From: Bacteroidales bacterium
GTDB taxonomy: Bacteria > Bacteroidota > Bacteroidia > Bacteroidales > UBA932
Direction of reading: 5' to 3'
Length of the DNA stretch: 37,897 nucleotides
Assembly (NCBI GenBank): GCA_030695165.1
Contig: JAUYTH010000096.1
Coordinates: 1-37,897, forward strand
Below the pieces are notes generated by a model that saw only the letters and a list, made by a program, of their open reading frames with translations, had not been told where the DNA came from and ran no database searches. Of this stretch, positions 8,559 through 17,679 are shown piece by piece (position 1 is the first letter of the stretch; the number at the start of each line of letters is the position of its first letter). The translations under genes were made by a program, and so were the position numbers.

Positions 8559-9710
8559 ATGATGTTCAGATTTTTGTTGGAAAAGGAGTTTAAACAGATT
8601 GCGAGAAACAGGTTTCTCCCTAAGCTGATACTTGTCTATCCTGTGGTGATGATGATACTGATGCCTTGGGCAGCGAATCTGGATGTGAAAGATATTCGCT
8701 TATGCGTGGTCGATAACGACAACAGCACATATTCAAGGAGACTTACCCAAAAAGCCTCCGGTTCGGAATATTTTTCCGAGGCAATCTACAGGGCCACCTA
8801 TAGCGAGGCAATTTCGACAATAGAGAGAGCTGAGAGTGATATTATTTTGGAGATACCTGCAGATTTTGAAAAAGATCTGGTAAATGGAGTCAACAGAGAG
8901 CTCTCAATCTCCTCAAATGCAGTAGATGGAATCAGAGGGAGCATTGCCGCCTCATATCTGGCTAGTGTTGTAAATGATTTCTCGGACGAGCTTATGGAGA
9001 GCAGAATCGTTAACAGAGGATCCTCATCTGTTGTGTCGTCTTCAATGCCAGCTTCAACAGCAATGCCAACCTCAATAGAGATAGTCTCTCTAAGTAAATA
9101 CAACCCATCAATGGATTATAAGCTTTTTATGGTACCCGGCCTCATAGTTATAATCATTACAATAATCGGAGGGTTTCTGCCTGCCCTAAATATAGTTTCG
9201 GAGAAGGAGGCTGGTACAATTGAGCAGATAAATGTAACGCCGGTAAGAAAGATCACCTTTATTTTTTCCAAGCTTATACCGTATTGGGTTATCGGATTTA
9301 TAATACTTACAAATACACTGATTTTGGCAAAACTCCTCTACGGGATTGTCCCTGTAGGGAGTATTTTTGAGTTCTACCTGCTCTCTTTTCTCTTCCTTAT
9401 TGTGGTATCCGGCTTAGGGTTGGTTATATCCAACAACTCACGAACTATGCAGCAGGCAATGTTTGTGATGTTCTTTTTTATGCTCGTTATGATTCTTATG
9501 AGTGGTCTTTTCACACCGGTCAGCAGTATGCCTTTATGGGCACAGGTTATAAACGCCATAAACCCAATGAAGTATTTTACAGAGATAATGCGAATGGTCT
9601 TTCTAAAAGGGAGTGGCCTGGCAGATCTCTCCAAACATATTTTTATTATGTTTGGATTTGCAGGAGCTTTTAGCCTGTGGGCAGTACTCAGCTACCGTAA
9701 AAATAGTTAG
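8559..9710 (+). CDS. ABC-2 type permease, second membrane subunit
   Basis: About 383 residues with the same layout as the preceding permease: an N-terminal TM helix, an extracytoplasmic domain of about 150 residues, then a TM cluster with IVSEKEAGTIEQINVTPVRK as coupling motif. The two permeases are clearly paralogues (compare VSEKEAGTIEQINVTPVR with VREKETGTMEVLLVSPVR). The track starts at a TTG at 8544; an ATG at 8559 with a second ATG right after it is the more likely start. It is the last gene of the efflux operon, and its 3' end overlaps the convergent pabA gene by 23 bases. Confidence 0.9.
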   Translation: MMFRFLLEKEFKQIARNRFLPKLILVYPVVMMILMPWAANLDVKDIRLCVVDNDNSTYSRRLTQKASGSEYFSEAIYRATYSEAISTIERAESDIILEIPADFEKDLVNGVNRELSISSNAVDGIRGSIAASYLASVVNDFSDELMESRIVNRGSSSVVSSSMPASTAMPTSIEIVSLSKYNPSMDYKLFMVPGLIVIIITIIGGFLPALNIVSEKEAGTIEQINVTPVRKITFIFSKLIPYWVIGFIILTNTLILAKLLYGIVPVGSIFEFYLLSFLFLIVVSGLGLVISNNSRTMQQAMFVMFFFMLVMILMSGLFTPVSSMPLWAQVINAINPMKYFTEIMRMVFLKGSGLADLSKHIFIMFGFAGAFSLWAVLSYRKNS

Positions 9711-10269
9711 AGAGTATCTGTTCGCCCAGGTTTGTGATTACAGACTCCGGGTGGAACTGAACCCCGTAAATTGGCAGCGACCTGTGATAAAGAGACATTA
9801 TGATCTTATCTTCATTGCAGGAGCCAATAGATAGAACAGAGGGGAAACCCTCTCTCTTTACAGCCCAGGAGTGATAAAGAGCAACTGTACAGGGGTTATC
9901 TTTATTAAACTTCCCAACCAAAGGGTCATCACTATCTTCGATGGTTAAAACAGATTTGTGACCGTGTAGAGGGTGGCTCAGGTTTATGAGTCTGGCTCCG
10001 AAATGTTGGGCAATCGCCTGGTGTCCCAGACATATCCCCAAAATTGAGTGGCTCTCTTTGCAGCTATCTATGAGTTTAAGCATATCTCCCGCCTGCGAAG
10101 GGACACCGGGCCCCGGGGAGAGAATAATGTGGCTGTAACTATCCAGTTTGTCGAATGGGATTTTATCATTGAAGAAGATATCTGCAGGAGAGTCAGTCAC
10201 CTTTTTTACCAGGTGAAGAACATTGTATACAAACGAGTCGTAGTTATCTATAATCAGAGTCCTTTTCAC
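9688..10269 (-). CDS. pabA: Aminodeoxychorismate/anthranilate synthase glutaminase subunit (PabA)
   Basis: A 193-residue class I glutamine amidotransferase of normal length. It starts IIDNYDSFVYN, has the oxyanion loop SPGPG (51-55), the catalytic Cys 80 in GICLGHQ, and His 173/Glu 175 in QFHPES. It releases ammonia from glutamine for the chorismate-using partner. The type is ambiguous from this subunit alone, but the divergent neighbour is a PabB-type synthase followed by a PabC-like lyase, so the folate (PABA) role is favoured; it could also serve tryptophan synthesis. The start is GTG; the conserved N-terminus begins right there. A TAnnTTTG box ends only four bases upstream, so the transcript may be nearly leaderless. 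Confidence 0.9.
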   Translation of the reverse strand: MKRTLIIDNYDSFVYNVLHLVKKVTDSPADIFFNDKIPFDKLDSYSHIILSPGPGVPSQAGDMLKLIDSCKESHSILGICLGHQAIAQHFGARLINLSHPLHGHKSVLTIEDSDDPLVGKFNKDNPCTVALYHSWAVKREGFPSVLSIGSCNEDKIIMSLYHRSLPIYGVQFHPESVITNLGEQILSNYFYGS

Positions 10270-10273
10270 CCCG

Positions 10274-10281
10274 CAAAAGTA
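10274..10281 (-). promoter_or_regulatory. Putative -7 promoter element for pabA
   Basis: On the minus strand this reads TACTTTTG (TAnnTTTG match), ending four bases before the GTG start of pabA. A TSS at the usual distance would fall at or just before the start codon. No clean TTTG -33 box is present at 19-21 bases. Confidence 0.4.
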
Positions 10282-10291
10282 TATATTTTAG

Positions 10292-10299
10292 TACATTTG
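10292..10299 (+). promoter_or_regulatory. Putative -7 promoter element for pabB-pabC
   Basis: TACATTTG matches TAnnTTTG and lies 49 bases upstream of the pabB ATG. It is only 10 bases from the opposing pabA box, so the divergent pab promoters would overlap. No -33 TTTG was seen. Confidence 0.4.
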
Positions 10300-10348
10300 T
10301 TACCAATTTATGGCAAATGTCAAACACCTTTGTTAAAAAACTATTTAA

Positions 10349-11389
10349 ATGTCTTATAACTCAAACCTTCCAAAAGATTCTAAAGCAGCGATTATTTCGG
10401 CGGCAGAGGTTTGTGAGCATATAAACCGCACTGCATCACAGAGAGGTTCGTTTCTTTTTGCAGTAGATTTTGAATTGGAGAGTGGAATCTTTATAGAAGA
10501 CCCGATTAACAGCAGCGAGATACTATTCCGGGTGGGAGATATCTGCAATCTATCTGCAAAGAGTACTCGTCCACTATTTAAAGCGGGAAAAAAAAATCTT
10601 AAAATTGTAAATCCTGTACCCATTAAAGAGTATAGAGAGAAATTCAACTCTGTTCTTGATGGGCTTATGCGTGGAGATACATATCTGATTAACCTAACCT
10701 GCAAAACAGAGGTAGAGACCTCGCTAACCTTCGAAGAGATCTTCTATGAATCTGAATCCCCGTTTGCGATCTGTCTGCCAGGCCAATTTGTATGTTTCAG
10801 CCCGGAGAGATTTGTGAAGATTGAAAATGGGGTTATATCCTCCAGACCTATGAAGGGTACCATTATGGCGTCTATTCCAGAGGCCCGTGAGAAGATTCTC
10901 TCAGATTACAAAGAGAGTAGTGAGCACAACACCATAACAGATCTTATACGAAACGACCTGGGTAAGGTCTCGGAGAGGGTTTGGGTCGAGAGTTTCCGAT
11001 ACATAGACAGAGTCAAAACCGACAGAGGTGAAATTCTGCAGGTTAGCTCCGACATTAGAGGGGATTTGCCCGGGAGCTATCTAGAAAATTTGGGTGATCT
11101 CATTTTTAGGCTACTCCCTGCAGGCTCCGTATCGGGAGCTCCAAAAAAATCTACTCTCAAACTTATTGCCGAGAGCGAGGGGGAGAGAAGGGGTTTCTAT
11201 ACCGGGATTTTTGGTTTTTTCGACGGATCTGTTTTTGACTCGGCAGTGATGATACGATTCATTGAGAGAGATAATAATGGAAAGCTGTGGTACAGAAGCG
11301 GAGGGGGTATAACCGTTAACAGCAATTGCGAAGATGAACATAGTGAAATGATAGCCAAGATCTACTTCCCTTTTGAGAGTAGATTATAA
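10349..11389 (+). CDS. pabB: Aminodeoxychorismate synthase component I (PabB)
   Basis: A 346-residue chorismate-binding enzyme. Conserved motifs are RPMKGTI (Lys 169), the EHNTITDLIRNDLGKV block (192-207), GSVSGAPKKSTLKLI, and RGFYTGIFGFFDG. The Lys in the P-M-K-G-T motif is the residue that marks PabB-type enzymes (anthranilate synthases have PIAGT), so I call aminodeoxychorismate synthase rather than TrpE. It is shorter than E. coli PabB because the N-terminal domain is reduced, which is common in Bacteroidota. With PabA it makes 4-amino-4-deoxychorismate for folate. The pabC-like gene follows after 9 bases. Confidence 0.9.
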   Translation: MSYNSNLPKDSKAAIISAAEVCEHINRTASQRGSFLFAVDFELESGIFIEDPINSSEILFRVGDICNLSAKSTRPLFKAGKKNLKIVNPVPIKEYREKFNSVLDGLMRGDTYLINLTCKTEVETSLTFEEIFYESESPFAICLPGQFVCFSPERFVKIENGVISSRPMKGTIMASIPEAREKILSDYKESSEHNTITDLIRNDLGKVSERVWVESFRYIDRVKTDRGEILQVSSDIRGDLPGSYLENLGDLIFRLLPAGSVSGAPKKSTLKLIAESEGERRGFYTGIFGFFDGSVFDSAVMIRFIERDNNGKLWYRSGGGITVNSNCEDEHSEMIAKIYFPFESRL

Positions 11390-11398
11390 ACTACAATT

Positions 11399-11983
11399 AT
11401 GAATTTTATTGAGACAATTAAGGTGGTTGACGGTGTTGCCCAAAACCTGGATCTACACCTAAAAAGATCTTCTCAGACAATGCTTCATAATTTTGGAATA
11501 ATCAAAGAGCTGCCCTTGGCAGAGTTGTTATATTTCAATGTTAATCGGCCATTAAGCGGAGTCTTTAAACTGAGGGTTATCTACTCAAAGGATATTATAG
11601 ATTACTCACTGGAACCATACACCCCAAAGGATATAAAAACACTTAAGTTGGTTGATGGTGGAGATATAGACTACAGGTTTAAATATGAAAACAGAGTTGC
11701 TATTAATACACTTTTAGAAAAGAGGGGAGATTGTGACGATATTCTTATAGTTAAAGAGGGTCTTATTACAGACAGCTCATATTGCAATATCGTCTTTGGA
11801 GATGGAATAAGTTACTTTACCCCTGCAGATCCCCTTTTAAAGGGGACAAAGAGAGAGTCTCTTCTTACAAGTGGTGCTATCCGGGAGCGTGTTATCCGGG
11901 AGAGTGAAGTAGGTAAATACAGCACCTTTTTTATCATAAACGCAATGTTGGATATGACGCCGGTTAGCATCACCCTCTCTTAG
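11399..11983 (+). CDS. pabC: Aminotransferase class IV, probable aminodeoxychorismate lyase (PabC)
   Basis: A 194-residue fold-type IV PLP enzyme. It starts FIETIKVVDG and has a likely PLP Lys 95 in FKYENRV, in the position of the K-x-x-N-R motif of the family. The later ITDSSYCNIVF strand corresponds to the usual E-x-x-x-x-N segment, with Asp in place of Glu. It ends with the LLKGTKRESLL segment. It is shorter than E. coli PabC (about 270), with the N-terminal domain trimmed. Position directly after pabB supports the call: lyase releasing pyruvate and p-aminobenzoate. Assignment within class IV rests mainly on this context. Its last 14 bases overlap the convergent glycosyltransferase gene. 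Confidence 0.8.
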   Translation: MNFIETIKVVDGVAQNLDLHLKRSSQTMLHNFGIIKELPLAELLYFNVNRPLSGVFKLRVIYSKDIIDYSLEPYTPKDIKTLKLVDGGDIDYRFKYENRVAINTLLEKRGDCDDILIVKEGLITDSSYCNIVFGDGISYFTPADPLLKGTKRESLLTSGAIRERVIRESEVGKYSTFFIINAMLDMTPVSITLS

Positions 11984-13139
11984 CCCGCTCCCAGTTTACA
12001 CTCTGCTTGCCTGCCAAATACCGGAAGAACCCCCGGTAAACAGCATAGTTCATTATGAGGAAGTAGTAGGGGACAAAAAGCACCTTCACCTTTATCTCTC
12101 TACTTTGAAGTATCCATCCTAAAGCAGCCAGAGAGTAGAAGATAGTTTGGGCAATAAATAGGGCCAGATAGATTGGGGAGCTCCAAACAAGAGCTGCATT
12201 AACAATAAAGATGAACGGGAGAAGTGCAGGGGCTAATGTCCATCGTAAAACCCTGTGAGAGATATATTGAAACGAAAGTGTTCTATACTTAAAAATATTT
12301 AGCAGAGGTAAAAGACGCACTATTGACTGGATTCCCCCGGCTGCTATTCGGATTTTTCGTTTTAACTCCTCCTTAACACTCTCCGAAGGCGCCTCTATTG
12401 CATAGGCATTTGGGTTGTAATCTATCTTATAACCACTCATTGCAACCCTCAGGGAGATGATAAAATCATCCAGAAGAGTATCCGGTTCAACCTCCCGGAA
12501 CAGCTCTGTCCTTATTGCAAAGAGCTCACCGGCCGCACCAACAGCAGAGTAGAGCTCTGCATCCCATTTTTTTAAAGTAGATTCATACCTCCAGTAGATA
12601 CCCTCTCCGGCTCCTGCCGCACCATCGGAAGCGGAGCTTCGGATTCGCTTCTCGCCGGATACACAACCTGTTTTAGGATTCCGGAAAAGATCTGCAATAA
12701 CTCTTACAGATGCCTGTGAAAGCATTGTATTTGCATCTGAGAAGATTACGTAAGGTGTCTCAATTAGCTTCATTGCCCTGTTCATTGCCGCAATTTTACC
12801 CCTTCGCTCATCAAGGTGAAGCACAGTAACTTCAGGGTACTCCTTTAGCAACTCCGGGGTTGAGTCATTTGAGCCGTCTGTTACCCAAATCTGCCGAAGC
12901 TTATCTTTAGGGTAGTCCAGAGAGCGGGTGTTCTCAACTTTTAACTTTACAAACTCCTTTTCGTTATATGCTGTAACTAAAATTGTAATTTCTGGTTCAA
13001 ATGGAGATAGATCTCTGCGGAGAGAAGGCTTTAGCACTCTTTTAATTCTTACTAAAAGATATAGCAGAATTCCATATCCTATGTAGGTATAGAAGACAAT
13101 AAACAGGGCAGCAAAAAAAAGAATTTCAGGAGTTCTCAT
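11970..13139 (-). CDS. Membrane glycosyltransferase, family 2
   Basis: About 389 residues from an ATG at 13139 (MRTPEILFF). The track's longer version starts 68 codons earlier inside the upstream gene, and that extension is the upstream gene read in another frame. It has an N-terminal TM helix (about 5-30), then a GT-A domain beginning ITILVTAYNE with VTDGSNDST, SDANTM as the metal-binding region and DDFIISLRV as the acceptor/catalytic motif. About three C-terminal TM helices follow (from about residue 290). This is the processive or polyprenyl-linked GT2 layout (COG1215). Substrate unknown. It is the last gene of the minus-strand run and follows the GT4 gene after 16 bases. Confidence 0.88.
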   Translation of the reverse strand: MRTPEILFFAALFIVFYTYIGYGILLYLLVRIKRVLKPSLRRDLSPFEPEITILVTAYNEKEFVKLKVENTRSLDYPKDKLRQIWVTDGSNDSTPELLKEYPEVTVLHLDERRGKIAAMNRAMKLIETPYVIFSDANTMLSQASVRVIADLFRNPKTGCVSGEKRIRSSASDGAAGAGEGIYWRYESTLKKWDAELYSAVGAAGELFAIRTELFREVEPDTLLDDFIISLRVAMSGYKIDYNPNAYAIEAPSESVKEELKRKIRIAAGGIQSIVRLLPLLNIFKYRTLSFQYISHRVLRWTLAPALLPFIFIVNAALVWSSPIYLALFIAQTIFYSLAALGWILQSREIKVKVLFVPYYFLIMNYAVYRGFFRYLAGKQSVNWERAKRG

Positions 13140-13155
13140 AATGGTAGATATTATA

Positions 13156-14295
13156 CTAAAGTTCTTTGATAACGCTCTTATAGAGTTCCAGATAGTTTTG
13201 TGCCATCTCTCTCCAGGAGAAGTGAGAGGCTCTTTCAATACCTTTTTGGCAGAGTGACTCACGAAGTTGATTGTCTGACAATACCCTTGTAATTGCATCT
13301 GCAATCTCCTGAGTATTCTCCGGATTAACCAGCAGAGCAGCATCGCCGGCCACCTCCGGCATTGAAGATGTTGTGGATGTGATTACAGGAACACCGCACG
13401 CCATCCCCTCTAAAATCGGTATCCCGAAGCTCTCTCTAAGAGATGGATATAGGAAAACCTTACATTGGTTTATTATGGCAGGCAACTCTCCGTTAGGAAC
13501 ATATCCTGTAAGTTGAATATCCTCCCTTATTTGAGGGTACCCTATTTCGCTTAGGATTTGCAAAAGCGCACTCTCGCGAAAATCGAGCATAACCAGTCTG
13601 TACTTGACTGCAGATTGGGCGTTGAATATTGCGAATGCCTTCAAAACATTGGGGGTATTCTTCTTTGGATCTGTATTTCCCAGAAAGAAGAGAAAATTAT
13701 CGGGAAGGTTGTACTTAGATTTTGCCCTTTCGATAATTTGAGCATCACTAATCTTTGTAAAGTGGCTGCCCACTCCGTTGTAAATTGCAACCAGATTATC
13801 TTTAAGCCCCATAAAGCTCCGGATACGCTCTTTCTCAAAGTTGGAGACAGTAACCACACGAGCGCTTCTCTTGGCAACAATGGGCACAACAAACCTCCGG
13901 TACATATTTCCAAACTTCTGATACCAGGTGCCGCTTTTTTTGAAAAGGGATATGCTTTCGAGATAGATTATGTCGTGAAGGGTTATTATAAGAGGAATCT
14001 TACACCTTATGGGAGCTGTGTTGCTTGTGCAGTGCAGGATCTGGCAACCCTCTTTTATGGCAGCCCTCCCAAGGGCAAGCTGCTCCCATATAGGGTAGGG
14101 GCCACCACTAAGTTCAACAATCTTAAAGTTGGGGGAGTCGGGAATGCACTCTCTGTCGGTATCCGGTTTTACAAAAACTACATACTCATTCTCTGTATCA
14201 ATGACCTGAAGGTTTTTAATCAGCTCCAGGGCAACCATATCCATTCCGTGCTTTTTAGTCCGGAAAACTCTTTGTGCTTCAATGCCGATTCTCAT
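13156..14295 (-). CDS. Glycosyltransferase family 4 (GT-B fold)
   Basis: A 379-residue soluble GT-B enzyme. The N-terminal domain begins MRIGIEAQRVFRTKKHGMDM, a glycine-poor form of the usual acceptor loop, and continues with a LHDIIYLE segment. The C-terminal donor domain includes FFLGNTDPKKN and the nucleotide-sugar motif ESFGIPILEGMACGVPVITS (E-x7-E). Length is normal. It is related to mannosyl- or rhamnosyltransferases of cell-surface polysaccharide pathways; the exact sugar is not readable. The start overlaps the stop of the upstream GT2 gene (ATGA), so translation is probably coupled. Confidence 0.9.
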   Translation of the reverse strand: MRIGIEAQRVFRTKKHGMDMVALELIKNLQVIDTENEYVVFVKPDTDRECIPDSPNFKIVELSGGPYPIWEQLALGRAAIKEGCQILHCTSNTAPIRCKIPLIITLHDIIYLESISLFKKSGTWYQKFGNMYRRFVVPIVAKRSARVVTVSNFEKERIRSFMGLKDNLVAIYNGVGSHFTKISDAQIIERAKSKYNLPDNFLFFLGNTDPKKNTPNVLKAFAIFNAQSAVKYRLVMLDFRESALLQILSEIGYPQIREDIQLTGYVPNGELPAIINQCKVFLYPSLRESFGIPILEGMACGVPVITSTTSSMPEVAGDAALLVNPENTQEIADAITRVLSDNQLRESLCQKGIERASHFSWREMAQNYLELYKSVIKEL

Positions 14296-15185
14296 AACCA
14301 GAGTTTTAAATGGGTAATATTCCAGAGATAGGCTCTCCAGTAAGCTAACATATTTTTGAGTTTACCTTTAAGCATAAAAACCAGACTGTTCTTTGGGAGC
14401 GAGATTAGTGTCTGAAACAGAAGACTAATAACCAACTGAAATCCGGAGTAGTTTCTACGGGTAAATATAAGCCGGCTTCTGTTTATATAGTAGGTTTTTA
14501 AAGGGCTCTCAACACCTGTAGTTACAGACTCTTTATGCAGGATGGTAGAGCCGGGGTGGTAGTAGATCTTATAACCAGCACGTTTAAACATTTCGCTCCA
14601 GTCGTACTCTTCATAGTAGAGAAAATAGATTTCAGGCATCTGGCCTACTCTTTCGACCAAAGCTCTTGGGACCATCATTGCAGCTCCGTGAATATACTCT
14701 GTTTGAGAGATAGTGTCATATTCGGGGCCGTCCGGCTGTAGATACCCAATACCGCTGTTTCGGATTGTGTATGGGTTCATTTTGGTAAACCCGGCATATT
14801 GTACAATATCCGGACTCCTGAAATATTTGATTTTAGGGCTAACCATCCCTATTGTTGAGTCATCTTCCAACAGCTGTACCAGAGGCTCCAAAAAGCCGGG
14901 AAAGACCTCTGTGTCGTTGTTAAGAAACATCAGATATTTGCCTTTTGAGACTCTTATCCCTCTGTTATTACCTCCGGCAAAACCAAGATTCTCGCCGGTC
15001 TTAACCAGATAGATCTCCGGGAAGCTCTCTTTAAGTTTGTCCGGATTCTCAACAGAGCCATTATCTACAACTATAATTTCATAATTGGGGTATGTAATAG
15101 AGCGCAGAGATTGCAGCAACTCACCGGTTACGATGCTCTGGTTGTAGTTGACCGTTATTATGGAGACCAATGGTCTGTTGCTCAT
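14292..15185 (-). CDS. Glycosyltransferase family 2 (WbbL-like)
   Basis: A 297-residue GT-A enzyme. It starts VSIITVNYNQ with the EIIVVDNGS strand, GENLGFAGGNNRGI, and FLNNDTEV as the metal-binding D-x-D-like motif. YYEEYDWSEMFKRAGYKIYY is the catalytic/acceptor region, followed by HKES. This layout is typical of rhamnosyltransferase-like WbbL/RfbF enzymes, which build O-antigen or other surface glycans. There is a C-terminal hydrophobic stretch (FQLVISLLFQTLIS). It lies 27 bases downstream of ahcY on the same strand and overlaps the next glycosyltransferase by four bases. Confidence 0.9.
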   Translation of the reverse strand: MSNRPLVSIITVNYNQSIVTGELLQSLRSITYPNYEIIVVDNGSVENPDKLKESFPEIYLVKTGENLGFAGGNNRGIRVSKGKYLMFLNNDTEVFPGFLEPLVQLLEDDSTIGMVSPKIKYFRSPDIVQYAGFTKMNPYTIRNSGIGYLQPDGPEYDTISQTEYIHGAAMMVPRALVERVGQMPEIYFLYYEEYDWSEMFKRAGYKIYYHPGSTILHKESVTTGVESPLKTYYINRSRLIFTRRNYSGFQLVISLLFQTLISLPKNSLVFMLKGKLKNMLAYWRAYLWNITHLKLWL

Positions 15186-15212
15186 AACATCTCTGTTTTA
15201 AAACGTGATGTT

Positions 15213-16628
15213 TTAATATCTGTAGTGTTCTGGTTTATAAGGACCCTCTACTGGGATTCCCAGATATTCTGACTGCTCCGGGGTAAGGAGAGTAAGTTTG
15301 ACCCCAAGCTGTTCCAGATGGAGCCTTGCCACCTCTTCGTCAAGATGTTTGGGAAGGCGATATACATCAATTTCGTACTTTTTGTTCCAAAGCTCCATCT
15401 GTGCCAAAACCTGATTTGTAAAGGAGTTACTCATAACAAATGAGGGGTGACCTGTTGCGCAACCAAGGTTTACAAGACGACCCTGTGCCAGCAGGAAGAT
15501 TGAGTGCCCGTCCGGGTAGAGATATCTGTCTACCTGAGGCTTGATGTTTATTTTTTTGATTCCACTCCACTTTTCCAGCCTTGCCACCTGAATCTCATCG
15601 TCAAAGTGACCTATGTTACACACTATTGACTGATCTTTCATAGCAGCCATATGCTCTGCAGTTATAATGTCTTTATTGCCAGTGGTTGTTACAAAGATGT
15701 TCCCTTCAAAAACAGCCTCCTCCATCCTCTTCACCTCGTAACCCTCCATAGCCGCCTGCAGTGCGCAGATGGGGTCTATCTCTGTAATAATTACCCTTGC
15801 CCCGTAGCTATGCATAGAGCGTGCACAACCTTTTCCTACATCTCCGTAGCCCGCAATCACCACAACCTTCCCGGCAATCATAACATCGGTTGCCCTTTTA
15901 ATGCCATCTGCAAGTGACTCGCGGCATCCGTAGAGGTTGTCGAATTTAGATTTTGTTACCGAGTCGTTTACATTAAACGCAGGAAACAGTAGCTTCCCCT
16001 GTTCCAGCATCTGATAGAGGCGGTGCACTCCGGTAGTGGTCTCCTCCGAAACTCCCTTAATCTCGGGAGCCTGTCTATGCCAGCGACCGGGGTCAGAGGC
16101 AAGAAGCTCTTTTAAGATATTATTAAGTTCAATCTCATCCTGTGCCTGGGCAGGAGCAGACAGAATTGATGCGTCACTCTCTGCCATATAGCCCCGGTGA
16201 ACCATAATAGTGGCATCACCACCATCATCTACAATAACGTTTGGCCCCAATCCGTTGCCAAAATCTAGAGCTCTTTCGGTGCACCACCAGTACTCTGCAA
16301 GAGTCTCCCCTTTCCAGGCAAATACAGGAACTTTAGATGCTGCAATGGCAGCAGCTGCGTGGTCCTGGGTTGAGAATATGTTACAGCTGCACCAGCGGAC
16401 ATCTGCACCAAGCTCTTTGAGTGTCTCAATCAGTACTGCTGTCTGGATGGTCATATGGAGTGACCCCATTACCCTTGCACCTGCAAGCGGTTTTGTTGAG
16501 CCATATTTTTTACGCAGCGACATCAGCCCGGGCATCTCCTTCTGGGCAATCTCTATCTCCCGCCTGCCAAAATCTGCCAGTGTTATATCTGCTACTTTAT
16601 AGTCGTTAAAATTATTGCTTGTACTCAT
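15213..16628 (-). CDS. ahcY: Adenosylhomocysteinase (S-adenosylhomocysteine hydrolase)
   Basis: A 471-residue cytosolic NAD-dependent enzyme that splits S-adenosylhomocysteine to adenosine and homocysteine. Motifs seen: [20 protein letters not shown] (substrate site), [12 protein letters not shown], the [16 protein letters not shown] segment with the catalytic Lys/Asp, the Rossmann NAD motif GYGDVGKG (around residue 258), GHFDDEI, and the C-terminal signature KPEHYRY, which reaches the NAD of the partner subunit. Length is as in bacterial and eukaryotic AhcY. It is in line with metF and metH upstream, so the three can regenerate methionine from SAH. Confidence 0.97.
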   Translation of the reverse strand: MSTSNNFNDYKVADITLADFGRREIEIAQKEMPGLMSLRKKYGSTKPLAGARVMGSLHMTIQTAVLIETLKELGADVRWCSCNIFSTQDHAAAAIAASKVPVFAWKGETLAEYWWCTERALDFGNGLGPNVIVDDGGDATIMVHRGYMAESDASILSAPAQAQDEIELNNILKELLASDPGRWHRQAPEIKGVSEETTTGVHRLYQMLEQGKLLFPAFNVNDSVTKSKFDNLYGCRESLADGIKRATDVMIAGKVVVIAGYGDVGKGCARSMHSYGARVIITEIDPICALQAAMEGYEVKRMEEAVFEGNIFVTTTGNKDIITAEHMAAMKDQSIVCNIGHFDDEIQVARLEKWSGIKKINIKPQVDRYLYPDGHSIFLLAQGRLVNLGCATGHPSFVMSNSFTNQVLAQMELWNKKYEIDVYRLPKHLDEEVARLHLEQLGVKLTLLTPEQSEYLGIPVEGPYKPEHYRY

Positions 16629-16655
16629 TTATGATAATTCTAGTTTTTAAAAATA

Positions 16656-17609
16656 CTAGTATGAAGATTTTACAATTTTTGCAACATTATCTGACCTCCC
16701 CAGGGTATAGAAGTGAATTCCGGGAACCCCATTTTTAATTAGATCCTTAGACTGCATAGTTGCCCACTCTACTCCCGCCTCTCTGGCCTCTTTATCATCC
16801 TTACATTTAACTACCGCTTTAAAGAGATCCTGTGGGACATCAATATGGAAGGTCTGAGGAAGAAGTTTTATGTCGTTGAGTGCAGATATCGGTTTAATGC
16901 CCGGGATAATTGGAACAGTAATTCCAATTTTGGTACACAGATCTCTGAACCGGTAAAACTTTTCGTTATCAAAGAACATCTGGGTTACTATATAATGTGC
17001 GCCTGCATCTACCTTTTGTTTCAGATACTCCATATCTACCTCAAGGTTGGGAGCCTCAAAGTGTTTCTCCGGATATCCTGCAACACCAATACAGAATGAG
17101 GTTGGCGAAGCACTCTCCATAGATGAGTCCAGATACCTTCCTTTATTTAGATTGACCACCTGCTCAATGAGTTCGTTTGTATTTCGGTGCCCATCCCTCT
17201 CCGGGATAAACATCCGGGTTCCTTTAGCAGGGTCCCCTCTAAGAGCGAGAACATCGTGGATACCCAAAAAGTTCATCTCAATAAGTGCGTTCTCGGTCTC
17301 CTCCTTTGTAAAGCCACCGCAAAGCAGATGTGGTACAACGGTAATGTTGTATTTGTATTTAACTGCTGCAGCCAGAGCAATTGTTCCCGGGCGGATTCTG
17401 GCTACCCTTCTCTCGAGTGTGCCGTCTGCCCTCTCCCGGTAGAGAGTCTCGTTGCGATGGGATGTAAAGTTGATATAAGCCGGGTCAAACTCTAGCAGAC
17501 CCTCTATTGAGGCATATATTTTATCAATACTGTGTCCCTTTAATGGGGGCAGCAGCTCAAATGTAAAAAGGGGGCTTTTTGCGTTTTTGATCTTTTCAAT
17601 TACAGTCAT
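16656..17609 (-). CDS. metF: Methylenetetrahydrofolate reductase
   Basis: A 317-residue flavoprotein of normal length for the bacterial MetF family. It starts LFTFELLPPLKGHSIDKIY, with the conserved Glu for folate binding in F-E-L-L-P. The barrel motifs include NITVVPHLLCGG, DVLALRGDP (FAD contacts), IGVAGYPEKH, IVTQMFFDNEKFYRF and IPIIPGIKP. It reduces 5,10-methylene-THF to 5-methyl-THF, the methyl donor used by the MetH encoded directly upstream (gap 70 bases). Downstream ahcY begins 27 bases later. Confidence 0.96.
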   Translation of the reverse strand: MTVIEKIKNAKSPLFTFELLPPLKGHSIDKIYASIEGLLEFDPAYINFTSHRNETLYRERADGTLERRVARIRPGTIALAAAVKYKYNITVVPHLLCGGFTKEETENALIEMNFLGIHDVLALRGDPAKGTRMFIPERDGHRNTNELIEQVVNLNKGRYLDSSMESASPTSFCIGVAGYPEKHFEAPNLEVDMEYLKQKVDAGAHYIVTQMFFDNEKFYRFRDLCTKIGITVPIIPGIKPISALNDIKLLPQTFHIDVPQDLFKAVVKCKDDKEAREAGVEWATMQSKDLIKNGVPGIHFYTLGRSDNVAKIVKSSY

Positions 17610-17679
17610 TAGCTTATTTGGTTACAGTGATTCAATATTTAAATATATAAATTTTCCGTGAAAAATCAATTACCGGGAT

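Noticed and set aside
13140-13343. 68-residue N-terminal extension of the family 2 glycosyltransferase
   Set aside because: It is the overlapping frame of the upstream GT4 gene; the TM helix and GT domain begin right after the ATG at 13139.
13558-14331. 257-residue plus-strand ORF
   Set aside because: It lies antisense to the well-supported GT4 gene, shows no domain, and is a shadow frame.
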